DNA from: Geothrix sp. PMB-07
GTDB taxonomy: Bacteria; Acidobacteriota; Holophagae; Holophagales; Holophagaceae
Assembly: GCF_030758935.1 (NCBI RefSeq)
Contig: NZ_CP132333.1
Span: 2,294,992 to 2,358,991, forward strand
Reading direction: 5' to 3'
Length of the DNA stretch: 64,000 nt
Below the pieces are notes generated by a model. The model was not told the DNA's origin. It saw only the letters and a list, made by a program, of their open reading frames with translations, and ran no database searches. The position numbers and the translations under genes are program-made. Shown piece after piece: positions 36,131-45,547 of this stretch (positions within the stretch are counted from its first letter, which is position 1; every line of letters begins with the position of its first letter).

Positions 36131-37831
36131 ATGTCCTTGAGCGCCGCGAAACAATACCTGTCCTACAGCCATCTCGAACCCGAGCTCCGCGCCGATCTCG
36201 AACCACTCGTCCTGGCCGCTGAAACGGGCGACGCCAAGGCCATCGCCGAATTGGAAGATCGCTTCTTCGAGCCCCTGGCCTTTGGCACGGGCGGCCTGCG
36301 GGGTTTCATGGCGGCGGGCCTGCGCCGCATGAACCAGCCCAACGTGCGCCGCACCACCTTGGCCCTGGCGGCGGTGGCCACGGCCCACGCGCCCGGGAAG
36401 AAGGTGGCCGTGGTGGGCTACGACACGCGCATCAATTCCGAAGTGTTCGCCGGCGAAAGCGCCAGGGTGCTTGCTGCGGCGGGCTATGAGGTGTTCCTGG
36501 GCACGCGGCCCCTGCCCACGCCCTTCCTCTGCTTCGCCATGAAGGCCCTGGGTTCGGCCTGCGGCGTGATCATCACCGCCAGCCACAATCCCAAGGAGTA
36601 CAACGGCTTCAAGGCCTATAACGATCTGGGCGGCCAGGTGGTCGACCCCTGGGATGCGGAGATCGAGGCCCACATGGCGACGCTGCCGGTGGTGCCCGAC
36701 CCCCCGGTCGCGCCCTCTGGCCGCATCAAGCCCATCCCGGCGGAGATCGAGCAAGCCTATGTCGCCATGGGAGAGGGCCTGCTCCAGCACCCGGTTAAAT
36801 TCACGCCTGCCAAAATCCTCTACACGCCCTTCCATGGCACGGGCATCGCCTTTGTGCCCACCCTCTTTGAGCAGGCGGGCTTGCCCCTGTCCGTGAGCCC
36901 CAGCCAAGGTGTTCAGGACGGCACCTTCCCCACGGCCCCCCGGCCCAACCCCGAAGAGCTGGCGGCCTATGCCGCCCCCCTGCGGGAGGCCGAAGCCATG
37001 GGTGCGGAACTGGTGCTGGCCAACGATCCCGATGCGGATCGCATCGGCGTGGTGGCCAAGCGCCACGGCGCCTGGGAGCTGATGTCCGGCAACGATCTCG
37101 CGGCCCTCACCCTGGACTACTTCTGCACCCAGAAGGGCCGCCAGGGCGCCGTCGTGAGCACCGTGGTGACCTCGGATTTCATGGCCGAGGTGGCACGTCT
37201 CCACAAGCTGCCCGTGGTCTGGACCCTCACGGGCTTCAAGAACATCGCCGTCTGCATGGACCGGCTGGAAGCGCTGGGCGAAGCCTACGCCTTCGGCGCC
37301 GAGGAGAGCTACGGCATGCTCATCCCGCCCAGCCTGCGCGACAAGGATGGCGTCACCGCCGCCCTGGTGGTCGCCGAGATGGCGGGCCACCACAAGGCGT
37401 TGGGGAAGAGTCTCTTCGATGCCGTGGATGACCTCATGGCCAAGGTGGGCACTTTCCACAATCGCCTGGTGAACCTCGAGGATGCCCGGCCCGGCGGCGC
37501 CAAACGCTTCGCCGAGGCCATGGAGCGCATCCGCACCGCGGGCCTCGCCTCCCTCGGCGGCGAGAAGGTGGCCAGCTGGGAGGACTTCCAGACGGGCCTC
37601 TGCCATGGCCAGGGCCGAAGCGAAACCATCCTAGACCGCCCCGACAACCCCTCGGCTGCCCTGCCCATCCCCCGCAGCAACGTGCTGAAATTTCGCCTGG
37701 AGAGTGGAGCCTTCGCCGCCTTCCGGCCCAGCGGCACCGAGCCCAAATTGAAGGTCTACCTGCAGAGCCGCACCGACGCGGCGCTGCTGGATCGGATGGA
37801 GGCGGAAGCCCGCAAACTCCTCGGCCTGTAA
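36131..37831 (+). CDS. Alpha-D-phosphohexomutase (phosphoglucomutase/phosphomannomutase)
   Basis: The product interconverts hexose 1- and 6-phosphates in the cytoplasm. The catalytic phosphoserine loop is ITASHNPKEYNGFKAYND, the metal loop NDPDADRIGVV, the sugar-binding loop FGAEESYGM, and the phosphate-binding loop FRPSGTEPKLKVYL. The size (566 residues) and GTGGLRGFMAAGLRRMN start fit the PGM2/YbbT-like branch (phosphoglucomutase or phosphopentomutase activity). The ATG is preceded by GAGAGG. A strong terminator follows 20 bases after the stop. Exact substrate preference cannot be told from sequence. Confidence 0.92.
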   Translation: MSLSAAKQYLSYSHLEPELRADLEPLVLAAETGDAKAIAELEDRFFEPLAFGTGGLRGFMAAGLRRMNQPNVRRTTLALAAVATAHAPGKKVAVVGYDTRINSEVFAGESARVLAAAGYEVFLGTRPLPTPFLCFAMKALGSACGVIITASHNPKEYNGFKAYNDLGGQVVDPWDAEIEAHMATLPVVPDPPVAPSGRIKPIPAEIEQAYVAMGEGLLQHPVKFTPAKILYTPFHGTGIAFVPTLFEQAGLPLSVSPSQGVQDGTFPTAPRPNPEELAAYAAPLREAEAMGAELVLANDPDADRIGVVAKRHGAWELMSGNDLAALTLDYFCTQKGRQGAVVSTVVTSDFMAEVARLHKLPVVWTLTGFKNIAVCMDRLEALGEAYAFGAEESYGMLIPPSLRDKDGVTAALVVAEMAGHHKALGKSLFDAVDDLMAKVGTFHNRLVNLEDARPGGAKRFAEAMERIRTAGLASLGGEKVASWEDFQTGLCHGQGRSETILDRPDNPSAALPIPRSNVLKFRLESGAFAAFRPSGTEPKLKVYLQSRTDAALLDRMEAEARKLLGL

Positions 37832-37851
37832 AGAGGTTTGCCCTCAAAGAA

Positions 37852-37879
37852 AAGCGGCGCCCCAGGGGCGCCGCTTTTT
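37852..37879. terminator. Bidirectional terminator between convergent genes
   Basis: AGCGGCGCC pairs with GGCGCCGCT in a very GC-rich stem, followed by TTTTT on the plus strand and TTTTCTTT on the minus strand. It separates the phosphohexomutase gene from the convergent cytochrome gene and can serve both. Confidence 0.9.
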
Positions 37880-37896
37880 CCATTCAGAGCGAAAAA

Positions 37897-38127
37897 TCAG
37901 CCCTTCTTGGAGGTGAACTTGCCATCCACCATGCTGTGGCAGTCCTTGCACTTGTCTTCCTTGTACTTGGGGAACATCTTCTGAGCGGCGGGGACGAACT
38001 TCTTGTCCTTGGGAGCGCCCTCGTGGCAGATGTTGCACTTCGCGCCCTTCACGGTGGTGGGCTTGGCGCTGGCGACAGGGGCCAGGGCAAGGATGAGCGC
38101 GGCGGTGAGCAGGGTGATGCGACGCAT
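37897..38127 (-). CDS. Small diheme c-type cytochrome
   Basis: The product is a 76-residue precursor with a signal peptide (MRRITLLTAALILALAPVASA) and two heme-binding motifs, CNICH and CKDCH, in a Lys-rich mature part of about 55 residues. It is exported to the periplasm by Sec and matured by the cytochrome c system. ATG 38127 is preceded by GAGGAG. It is the distal gene of a three-cytochrome minus-strand set with the 11-heme protein upstream, and may act as an electron shuttle from it (inference). Confidence 0.88.
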   Translation of the reverse strand: MRRITLLTAALILALAPVASAKPTTVKGAKCNICHEGAPKDKKFVPAAQKMFPKYKEDKCKDCHSMVDGKFTSKKG

Positions 38128-38198
38128 GGATGCTCCTCTGTAGGTTGGGCCCGGTTCAAGGTTCGGGTCCTGGTTGGATTGCAAGGGATGTTCCAAGT

Positions 38199-40064
38199 CT
38201 ACTTGGTGTGCTCGTCGGATTGGGAATCTTGCTTCTTCATGAGCTTGGCGTAGTACTCGGGGCGGGTTTCACGGATGTGATCCGCCGAGGCCTTGCCCGT
38301 GAGCCAGGCCATGTCCATGGGATAGACCTCGGGGTCGAAGATCACCAGGTACCAGTGCCACACGAGGATGGAAAGCGTGGCGAGAATCGCCTCATAGTAG
38401 TGCGCGGCTGTTGCAGCATCCATCACCCAGATGGGGAAGCGTCCCAGGCTCCAGTTCTGGGCCCAGAGGAGGACACCGGTCACCGCCATCACCACGGTGC
38501 CCCACATGAAGGCCCAGTATTCCATCTTCTCGGCGTAGCCGAACATGCCGAAGGTGGGCCGTTTTTGGGCCAGGCCCAGGTTGTAGAGAATCGCCTGGAG
38601 GATGTCCTTGGCGTCCTGCAGACCCGGCAGCAGTTCCAGCAGGATGACGCGGTCCTTCTTCACCAGGGCCAGGTGGACCAGGTGCAGCACGGTGGCGCCC
38701 ATGATCATGACGGCCGCGATGCGATGCAGCAGGCCGCGGATGGAGCCGGAGCCACTCAAGCCGAAGATCTTCACCCAGCCCGCTTCGGGGAACTTCAGGG
38801 CAAAGCCGGTGACCACCAGGGTGATGAAGCTGACCATCACCATGCCATGGGTGATGCGGAACCACTTGTTCATGCGGGGCAGCTGCTCACCCGTGCCGTG
38901 GTGCGGCTTGTGACGGCGCACCTTGGCCAGCCAGTCCAGGCCGTTGTGGAACAGCATGAAGCCGATGGTCATGGGGATGAGCATGTAGTACGTGAGGCGG
39001 ATCCACTTCACCGAGATGTGCTCGACGCCGCCCGCCATGCGCACGTGCACCTTGCTCACGGCGATCTTGTCGCCCACGCCCGGGTGGCACTGGCCGCAGG
39101 TCTGCTTCAGGTTCGCGGGGTTGATGGTGGAGCGGATGTCGGCGGAGGGCAGGATGTTGTGAACACCATGGCAGGAGGCGCAGTTGGCGGCAGTCTTCTG
39201 GCCGCCGCGGATGGCCAGGCCGTGGAAGCTGTCCTGGAAGGCCGGCACCTTGTCGCCGAACTCGTAGCGGGAATTCATGCGCTCGTCGCCGTGGCAGCGG
39301 CCGCAGGTCACGGTGGAGACGCGCGCGGCGTTCACCATGGAGCCGGGGTCCTTGGGCGCCAGGATGTTGTGCTCACCGTGGCAGCCGGTGCAGGTGGGCG
39401 AATCATTGGAACCCCGCTTCACGGCCAGACCGTGGACGCTGTCCGCATACACCGTCTGCACATCGGGATGGCACACGCCGCAGGTATCGGCCACGTTGGC
39501 GCGGTTCACCTTGGCCTTGGGATCGCTGGAAGCCAGGATGTCGTGGCTGCCATGGCAGTCGGAGCAGCTGGCGGCGGCGGTGTTGCCCTTGGCCACTTCG
39601 CGGCCGTGGACGCTGGCCCGGTAGGCCTCCACCGGCTTGGCGAAAGGGATCTTGTGCTTGGAGAGGAAGTCGGGATTCGAGTGGCAGGTGCCGCAGGTGT
39701 TCGCCAGGTTCTTCTTGTTCACATTGGAACCAGGCTCGCTGGCACCCAGGATCGTGTGTGGCGAACCGTGGCAGGAAGAGCAAGTGGCCGCGTCGGCCAT
39801 GCCATTCTGTTTGGCCACGCCATGCACGCTCTTGGCGTAAGCCTTCACCTGGTCTTCATGGCAGGTGGCGCACTTCACGGGTGCCGGTTTGCCTTCGTGA
39901 GGCGCCTTCGTGATGCTGCTGTGACAGCCTGTGCAGCCCATGCTCGCGTGCTTGGAGGCTTCGAAGACCTTCAGGTCGACGTCATGACAACCCACGCAGT
40001 CCGAGGGGCTCGGCGCCGCGGCGGAGAGCACGACAGACAGCAATCCTGCGAACAGAAAACGCAT
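38199..40064 (-). CDS. Membrane-bound 11-heme cytochrome c with diheme cytochrome b domain (CbcL-like)
   Basis: The 621-residue protein has a signal peptide and then eleven CxxCH motifs over about 320 residues: CVGCH, CTGCH, CATCH, CSSCH, CGTCH, CSDCH, CGVCH, CTGCH, CGRCH, CASCH and CGQCH. Intervening SVHG and GxHDI-type segments supply distal His ligands. The C-terminal 250 residues form a four-to-five-helix b-type domain like HydC/FdnI with candidate heme His in MLFHNGL, THGMVMV, LLHRIAAV and VLHLVHL. This c-plus-b design matches Geobacter CbcL-type menaquinol oxidoreductases that feed periplasmic cytochromes during metal reduction. GAGG precedes ATG 40064. Confidence 0.92.
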   Translation of the reverse strand: MRFLFAGLLSVVLSAAAPSPSDCVGCHDVDLKVFEASKHASMGCTGCHSSITKAPHEGKPAPVKCATCHEDQVKAYAKSVHGVAKQNGMADAATCSSCHGSPHTILGASEPGSNVNKKNLANTCGTCHSNPDFLSKHKIPFAKPVEAYRASVHGREVAKGNTAAASCSDCHGSHDILASSDPKAKVNRANVADTCGVCHPDVQTVYADSVHGLAVKRGSNDSPTCTGCHGEHNILAPKDPGSMVNAARVSTVTCGRCHGDERMNSRYEFGDKVPAFQDSFHGLAIRGGQKTAANCASCHGVHNILPSADIRSTINPANLKQTCGQCHPGVGDKIAVSKVHVRMAGGVEHISVKWIRLTYYMLIPMTIGFMLFHNGLDWLAKVRRHKPHHGTGEQLPRMNKWFRITHGMVMVSFITLVVTGFALKFPEAGWVKIFGLSGSGSIRGLLHRIAAVMIMGATVLHLVHLALVKKDRVILLELLPGLQDAKDILQAILYNLGLAQKRPTFGMFGYAEKMEYWAFMWGTVVMAVTGVLLWAQNWSLGRFPIWVMDAATAAHYYEAILATLSILVWHWYLVIFDPEVYPMDMAWLTGKASADHIRETRPEYYAKLMKKQDSQSDEHTK

Positions 40065-40153
40065 AACAACCTCATCAGTCCTTTAACCCTAGCCTGACAA
40101 ACCCGTGATGTGCTAGGCGCCGGTGATCTCTGTCACGACTGCTAGCCAAAGCT

Positions 40154-40184
40154 CAAGCCGCCCCGAAAAGCCCGAGGCGGCTTG
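40154..40184 (-). terminator. Terminator downstream of monoheme cytochrome gene
   Basis: CAAGCCGCC (40154-40162) pairs perfectly with GGCGGCTTG (40176-40184), 31 bases beyond the minus-strand stop at 40216. The tail is only moderately T-rich (GAGCTTTGG), so termination may be partial, allowing some read-through into the 11-heme gene. Confidence 0.65.
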
Positions 40185-40215
40185 CCTTTGACAAGATGGT
40201 TGCCATGGCCGTGGC

Positions 40216-40473
40216 TTACTTGCCCTTGTAATCCTTCAGCCAGGCGAGGTCGACTTCAGCGGCCTTCTTGGCGGCCTTGGTCGCCAGCAGGAACTTCCCA
40301 CGCTCGTTGCCTTCGGAGGCGCCCTTCTTGGGCATCTTGTCCACATGACAGTACAGGCAGTTCTTGGCGTCGGCGTAGCCCAGTTCCTGCGCCTTCTTGA
40401 CGAAGGGCAGCTTGGCTTGGGCGGGGACAGCGAGAATCAACGCCGAAGCGGCGATGAGGACAGCGATGCGCAT
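40216..40473 (-). CDS. Small monoheme c-type cytochrome
   Basis: The product is an 85-residue precursor with a signal peptide (MRIAVLIAASALILAVPAQA) and a single CLYCH heme motif. The mature protein of about 65 residues is Lys-rich and has the segment ELGYADAKNCLYCHVDKMPKKG, resembling small class cytochromes with few other features. GGAGG precedes ATG 40473. It is upstream of the 11-heme membrane cytochrome and separated by a partial terminator, so it may be expressed in excess. Likely a periplasmic electron carrier. Confidence 0.85.
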   Translation of the reverse strand: MRIAVLIAASALILAVPAQAKLPFVKKAQELGYADAKNCLYCHVDKMPKKGASEGNERGKFLLATKAAKKAAEVDLAWLKDYKGK

Positions 40474-40663
40474 GACGCCTCCAGTGGATGGGAGTTCCTT
40501 GGAAAGGAACGGCTGAGTTGGGGTTCTTTGCAGCAAGAGTGCCACGGATGCGTCACCAACCCCGGATCAATCCTGTGACCTGGAGCACGGATGCCGCCCC
40601 GCCACCCTTCGGCAAAGGTCAGCCCGGTCCTGGCCGGGAAAAGGCTCATACATGGAGGATGAA

Positions 40664-42319
40664 TCAGAAGACCAGCTGCTCCTGGTATTCGCCGAACTCG
40701 GCCCTCAGGGCATCGCAGATCTCGCCGACCGTGGCCTCGGCCTTCACGGCATCGAGGATGCGCGGCATGAGGTTCTCGCTGCCCGCCGCTGCACTGCGCA
40801 GCGCGGCCAGGCGGGAAGCCACCTCGGTCTGGTTCCGACCCGCCCGCACCGCGGCGATCTGAGTGCGGCGCTGGGCGCCCAGGGCCTCGTCCACCCGCAG
40901 GAGGTCCGGGGCGGTCTCACCGGTCACGGTGAACTTGTTGACCCCCACCACCACCTGCTCGCCCTTCTCCACGGCCTTCTGGTAGGCATAGGCCGCGTTC
41001 TGGATTTCCCGCTGGGGGAAACCCTTCTCGATGGCGCTGACCATGCCGCCCAGGTCGTCCACCTTGGCCAGCAGGGCCGCGGCTCTGGCCTCCAGCTCGT
41101 CGGTGAGCGACTCGATGAAATAGCTCCCGGCGAAGGGATCCACCACATCCGCCACACGGGATTCATAGGCCAGGATCTGCTGGGTGCGCAATGCGATGCG
41201 GGCACTGACTTCGGTGGGCAGCGCCAGCGCCTCGTCGCGGCTGTTCGTGTGCAGGCTCTGGGTGCCGCCGCAGACCGCGGCCATGGCCTGCACCGTGGTG
41301 CGCACGATGTTGTTGTCCGGCTGCTGGGCCGTCAGCGTGCTGCCCGCCGTCTGGGTGTGGAAGCGCAGCATCTGGCTCTTGGCGTCGTCGGTCTTGAAGC
41401 GCTCCTTCATGATGCGGGCCCAGAGGCGGCGGGCCGCCCGGAATTTGGCCACCTCCTCGAAGAACTGGTTGTGGGCGTTGAAGAAGAAGCTGAGCCGGGG
41501 CGCGAAGGCCTCCAGCTTCAGGCCCGCATCCAGGGCCGCCTGCACGTAGGCGATGCCGTCGCCCAGGGTGAAGGCGATCTCCTGGGCCGCCGTGCAGCCG
41601 GCCTCGCGGATGTGGTAGCCCGAGATGGAGATGGTGTTCCAGTTGGGCACCTGCTCGGCGCAGAAGGCGAAGATGTCCGTGATGAGGCGCAGGCTCTGGC
41701 GCGGCGGGAAGATGTAGGTGCCCCGGGCCATGTATTCCTTCAGGATGTCGTTCTGGATGGTGCCGCTCACCTGCTTCCAGCTCACGCCCTGCTCTTCAGC
41801 CACCGCCAGATAGAGGGCCAGCAGCACCGCCGCCGGGGCGTTGATGGTCATGCTGGTGCTCACCTTGTCCAGGGGGATGTCCTGGAAGAGCCGCCGCATG
41901 TCGTGGATGGAGCTGATGCTCACGCCCACCTTGCCCACCTCGCCCAGGGCCATCTCATGATCGGGATCCATGCCGATCTGGGTGGGCAGGTCGAAGGCCA
42001 CGGAGAGGCCCGTGGTGCCCTGCTCCAGCAGGTAGCGGTAGCGGGCGTTGCTTTCCTCGGCAGTGGCGAAGCCCGCGTACTGGCGCATGGTCCAGAGGCG
42101 GCCGCGGTAGCCGGAGGGCTGCACGTGGCGGGTGAAGGGGTATTTCCCGGGGGCGCCCAGATCCTTCAGCGGGTCGAAGTCGGGCAGGTCTGCCGGGGTG
42201 TAGCTGTTCTTCAGCGGAATGCCCGAGCTGGTCTCGAAGCGGGCTTCGCGCAGCTTGGCCGGATCTTCCTTCACCGTCAGCTGGGCGCGCACCTGCTCCA
42301 GGAAATCCCTCTGGTACAT
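40664..42319 (-). CDS. Methylmalonyl-CoA mutase large subunit, catalytic domain only
   Basis: The B12-dependent mutase barrel is well conserved: [74 protein letters not shown] and [20 protein letters not shown]. Tyr71, just before RGRLWTMRQ, aligns with the active-site Tyr of methylmalonyl-CoA mutases. The protein ends at 551 residues without the C-terminal B12-binding domain, so a separate small subunit encoded elsewhere is required, as in many split mutases. Isobutyryl-CoA mutase is a less likely alternative. It is divergent from the amidohydrolase gene. Confidence 0.9.
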   Translation of the reverse strand: MYQRDFLEQVRAQLTVKEDPAKLREARFETSSGIPLKNSYTPADLPDFDPLKDLGAPGKYPFTRHVQPSGYRGRLWTMRQYAGFATAEESNARYRYLLEQGTTGLSVAFDLPTQIGMDPDHEMALGEVGKVGVSISSIHDMRRLFQDIPLDKVSTSMTINAPAAVLLALYLAVAEEQGVSWKQVSGTIQNDILKEYMARGTYIFPPRQSLRLITDIFAFCAEQVPNWNTISISGYHIREAGCTAAQEIAFTLGDGIAYVQAALDAGLKLEAFAPRLSFFFNAHNQFFEEVAKFRAARRLWARIMKERFKTDDAKSQMLRFHTQTAGSTLTAQQPDNNIVRTTVQAMAAVCGGTQSLHTNSRDEALALPTEVSARIALRTQQILAYESRVADVVDPFAGSYFIESLTDELEARAAALLAKVDDLGGMVSAIEKGFPQREIQNAAYAYQKAVEKGEQVVVGVNKFTVTGETAPDLLRVDEALGAQRRTQIAAVRAGRNQTEVASRLAALRSAAAGSENLMPRILDAVKAEATVGEICDALRAEFGEYQEQLVF

Positions 42320-42396
42320 GAAACCTCCGAAGGTTCCACCTTAGCCCCCGGAGCGGGGCAGACGCTACACTGGGCCTTCCCCCTCGTGAGCTGACC

Positions 42397-44001
42397 ATGC
42401 CCCTGCCGCCGCCTCCCCCTGCCCACGTCCAGATCCTCTCTGGTGCCGACCTGTGGACCGCCCAGGGCCCCCAGAAGGGCCAGGCCGTGGCCATCCAGAA
42501 GGGGAAAATCCTGGCGGTGGGATCGCCAGACAACCTATTGAAGGCGCACCCCAAGGCCCAGGTGGTGGAACTCCATGGCGGCACCCTGCTGCCGGGGCTC
42601 ATCGAAGGCCACGCCCATGTGAGCGGCGTGGGCGCCCTCCGCCGCCAGGTGGAACTGGCGGGCCTCGACAGCCTGCCCGAGGCCCTCGCGCGCATCCGCC
42701 AATGGACCACCGCCCATCCCAGCGGATGGCTGCAGAGCCGGGGCTGGGACCAGAACCGCTGGCCCACCAAGGCCTTCCCCCGGGCCGTGGATCTGGATGT
42801 GGTCACCGGGGCACGCCCCGCCTACTTCCTGCGGGTGGATGGCCACGCCGCCTGGGTGAACACCGCCGCCCTGGCCAAGGCGGGCATCGGAATGGACACG
42901 CCGGACCCCGAAGGTGGACGCATCCTCAAGGATGCCTACGGCAGGCCCACCGGCATCCTGGTGGACGCCGCGGTGAACCTGGTGGCCAAGCACATCCCCA
43001 AGCTCACGCCTGCGGAGCTGGACGCCCAGATCAAGGATGGCCTTCTCGCCCTGAGGGCCGAAGGTTTCACCGCCGTGGCCGACATGGGCATCGGCGCCCC
43101 CGAGCTGGAGGCCTACCGGCGCCTGGCCGCGGCCCACGCCCTGCCCATCCGCGTGTTCGCCTACCTCACCCATGACCACGATCTGATGCTGGGCGAGCTG
43201 AAACACGGCCGCTCGAAGAAGGCCGGCTCCTTCCAGGTGCAGGGTGTGAAGTTCTACATGGACGGCGCCCTTGGCAGCCGGGGCGCGCGGCTGCTCGCCC
43301 CCTATGCCGATGAGCCCTCCACCACCGGACTGTGGGTAACGGACCCTGCCAAAGTCGCCGCCGATGCCGCCATCACCCTCCGGGCAGGCTACCAACCCGC
43401 CATCCATGCCATCGGGGATGCGGCCAACCGCGCCGCCCTGGACCTGCTTGAAAATGCCATGAAGAAACACCGCGGCACGCTGCATCCCCGCATCGAGCAC
43501 GCGCAGATCGTGACCGCCGAGGACGCCGCCCGCTTCGGGAAGCTGGGCGTGGTGGCCAGCGTCCAGCCCGTGCACTGCACCTCGGACTGCAGCTGGACCC
43601 CGGCCCGCCTTGGCCCCGAACGGGTCAACGAAGCCTTCCCCTGGCGCAGCTTCGTCGAAGGCGGCGCCCTGCTGGCCTTCGGCAGCGATGCCCCGGTGGA
43701 GGAGGCCAATCCCTTCGTGAGCTTGGCCGCCGCGGAAACCCGGCAGGACCCCCAGGGCAACCCGCCCGGCGGCTTCCTGCCCAACCAGCGGCTCACCCGG
43801 CTTGAAGCCGTGCGGGCCTACACCAGCGGCAACGCCACCGTGCTGGGCCTGGGCAAGGAACTGGGCACCCTCCAGAAGGGCGCCGTGGCGGATCTGCTCT
43901 GGGTGCAGGCCCCCCTCGGCGACCTCAGCCCCGAGGCCCTTCGCAAAGTGAAGCCAGGGCGACTGTGGGTGAACGGCGTGGAAGCGCCCCTGGCACACTA
44001 G
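42397..44001 (+). CDS. YtcJ-like metal-dependent amidohydrolase
   Basis: Amidohydrolase-superfamily features: [16 protein letters not shown] (HxH metal site), [44 protein letters not shown] and RIEHAQIV (metal His), and [12 protein letters not shown] (catalytic Asp). The length of 534 residues and these segments place it in the YtcJ group of imidazolone/N-substituted formamide hydrolases with unknown physiological substrates. No signal peptide is convincing, so it is probably cytoplasmic. rpe begins 4 bases after its stop. Confidence 0.88.
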   Translation: MPLPPPPPAHVQILSGADLWTAQGPQKGQAVAIQKGKILAVGSPDNLLKAHPKAQVVELHGGTLLPGLIEGHAHVSGVGALRRQVELAGLDSLPEALARIRQWTTAHPSGWLQSRGWDQNRWPTKAFPRAVDLDVVTGARPAYFLRVDGHAAWVNTAALAKAGIGMDTPDPEGGRILKDAYGRPTGILVDAAVNLVAKHIPKLTPAELDAQIKDGLLALRAEGFTAVADMGIGAPELEAYRRLAAAHALPIRVFAYLTHDHDLMLGELKHGRSKKAGSFQVQGVKFYMDGALGSRGARLLAPYADEPSTTGLWVTDPAKVAADAAITLRAGYQPAIHAIGDAANRAALDLLENAMKKHRGTLHPRIEHAQIVTAEDAARFGKLGVVASVQPVHCTSDCSWTPARLGPERVNEAFPWRSFVEGGALLAFGSDAPVEEANPFVSLAAAETRQDPQGNPPGGFLPNQRLTRLEAVRAYTSGNATVLGLGKELGTLQKGAVADLLWVQAPLGDLSPEALRKVKPGRLWVNGVEAPLAH

Positions 44002-44005
44002 GGGC

Positions 44006-44660
<655 letters not shown>

Positions 44661-44686
<26 letters not shown>

Positions 44687-45275
44687 CCTCCATAGGACGG
44701 TGCAGCACGGGGCCGCTGTCCCAGAGGATGGTCGCCCAGTAATGCATGTCCCCCGGCGGAATGACATGGGGCAGGTGATCCTTCCGCGAGACATGCGGCG
44801 CGTAGACCGCCACGGCCAGTTCGCTGCAGTAGTAGCGGTCGGGCGCATTCAGGCCGATCAGGCCCGTGAAGTCATAGGGTTTCCCCACCAGCGAGCGGGC
44901 CTTCTCCACGGCCGCGGCCTGGCGTTCCGGCGTGGTGGCCCACATGGGCCGCATGAGGATCACGCGGTGGGCCCGCTGCATGAAGTCCGCCAGGGGCGCC
45001 GTGCGCAGGCCTTTGCCCTCGGCCTCGATGACCTGGCCGCGCTCCGGATCGAGCACCGCCACGTGGCTGAAGGGCGCTGTGGTGACCGTGGCCACCAAAT
45101 TGTCCGTGGCGTGGTAGCCGCGCATCACCAGCCAGTCGCCGGGCTGGCCGAGGCGGGTCACTTCCTTCAGGGCCAGAGCTTCGCGGGCCTCCCGGTCGGT
45201 GGGCGGATGCACCACCATCGGCGTGGTGCACGCGGCCGTCAGGGCCAGCAGGGAGAGAACGGCAAGGTTTCGCAT
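44661..45275 (-). CDS. YiiX/YebB-like permuted papain-fold lipoprotein
   Basis: The signal peptide ends in a lipobox LTAAC (Cys16 in MRNLAVLSLLALTAAC). The mature domain resembles circularly permuted NlpC/P60 enzymes: PGDWLVMRGY, the His in FSHVAVLDPERGQVIEAEGKG, and the Cys in YYCSELAVAVY. Such proteins cleave amide bonds in cell-wall peptides or lipids. ATG 45275 gives 204 residues. It converges with rpe and overlaps its end. The substrate is unknown. Confidence 0.82.
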
Positions 45276-45304
45276 GCAGCATTCTGCCATGGGGCCCTGC
45301 CGGA

Positions 45305-45547
45305 TCAGGCACTCAGGAGGCGCAGCTTCGCGGCCCGCGACAGGCGCTTGACCACCCGCTCGCGCCGCAGGGCCTCGGCTTGGCCGGAGCAGGCTTCGCG
45401 GTAGACCACTTCCAGGGGACCGCGGCCCCGGGTGTACTTGGCGCCCTTCCCATCTCGGTGCTGCTTCAGCCGCGCCTCCACATCCAGAGCGATGCCGCAG
45501 TACAACGTGCCGTCGCCGCAGCGCAGGAGGTACAGCCACCAGGTCAT
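45305..45547 (-). CDS. GIY-YIG domain protein (UPF0213 type)
   Basis: The small GIY-YIG nuclease fold covers the full 80 residues: WWLYLLRCGDGTLYCGI (the GIY/YIG pair as LYL and YCG), the catalytic Arg in DVEARLKQHRDGKGAKYTRGR, and a Glu in EALRREREVVKRL-like sequence. Single-domain members have unclear roles, possibly DNA repair. ATG 45547 overlaps the stop of the SpoIID-like gene (ATGA), tying it to that operon. Confidence 0.88.
   Translation of the reverse strand: MTWWLYLLRCGDGTLYCGIALDVEARLKQHRDGKGAKYTRGRGPLEVVYREACSGQAEALRRERVVKRLSRAAKLRLLSA

Noticed and set aside
38130-40097. A 655-codon open frame opposite the 11-heme cytochrome
   Set aside because: The minus strand has eleven CxxCH motifs and a membrane domain; the plus frame is His/Gly/Val rich without motifs.
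40623-40638. Terminator after the mutase gene
   Set aside because: CCCGG and CCGGG can pair but the stem is only 5 bp and no T-run follows on the minus strand.
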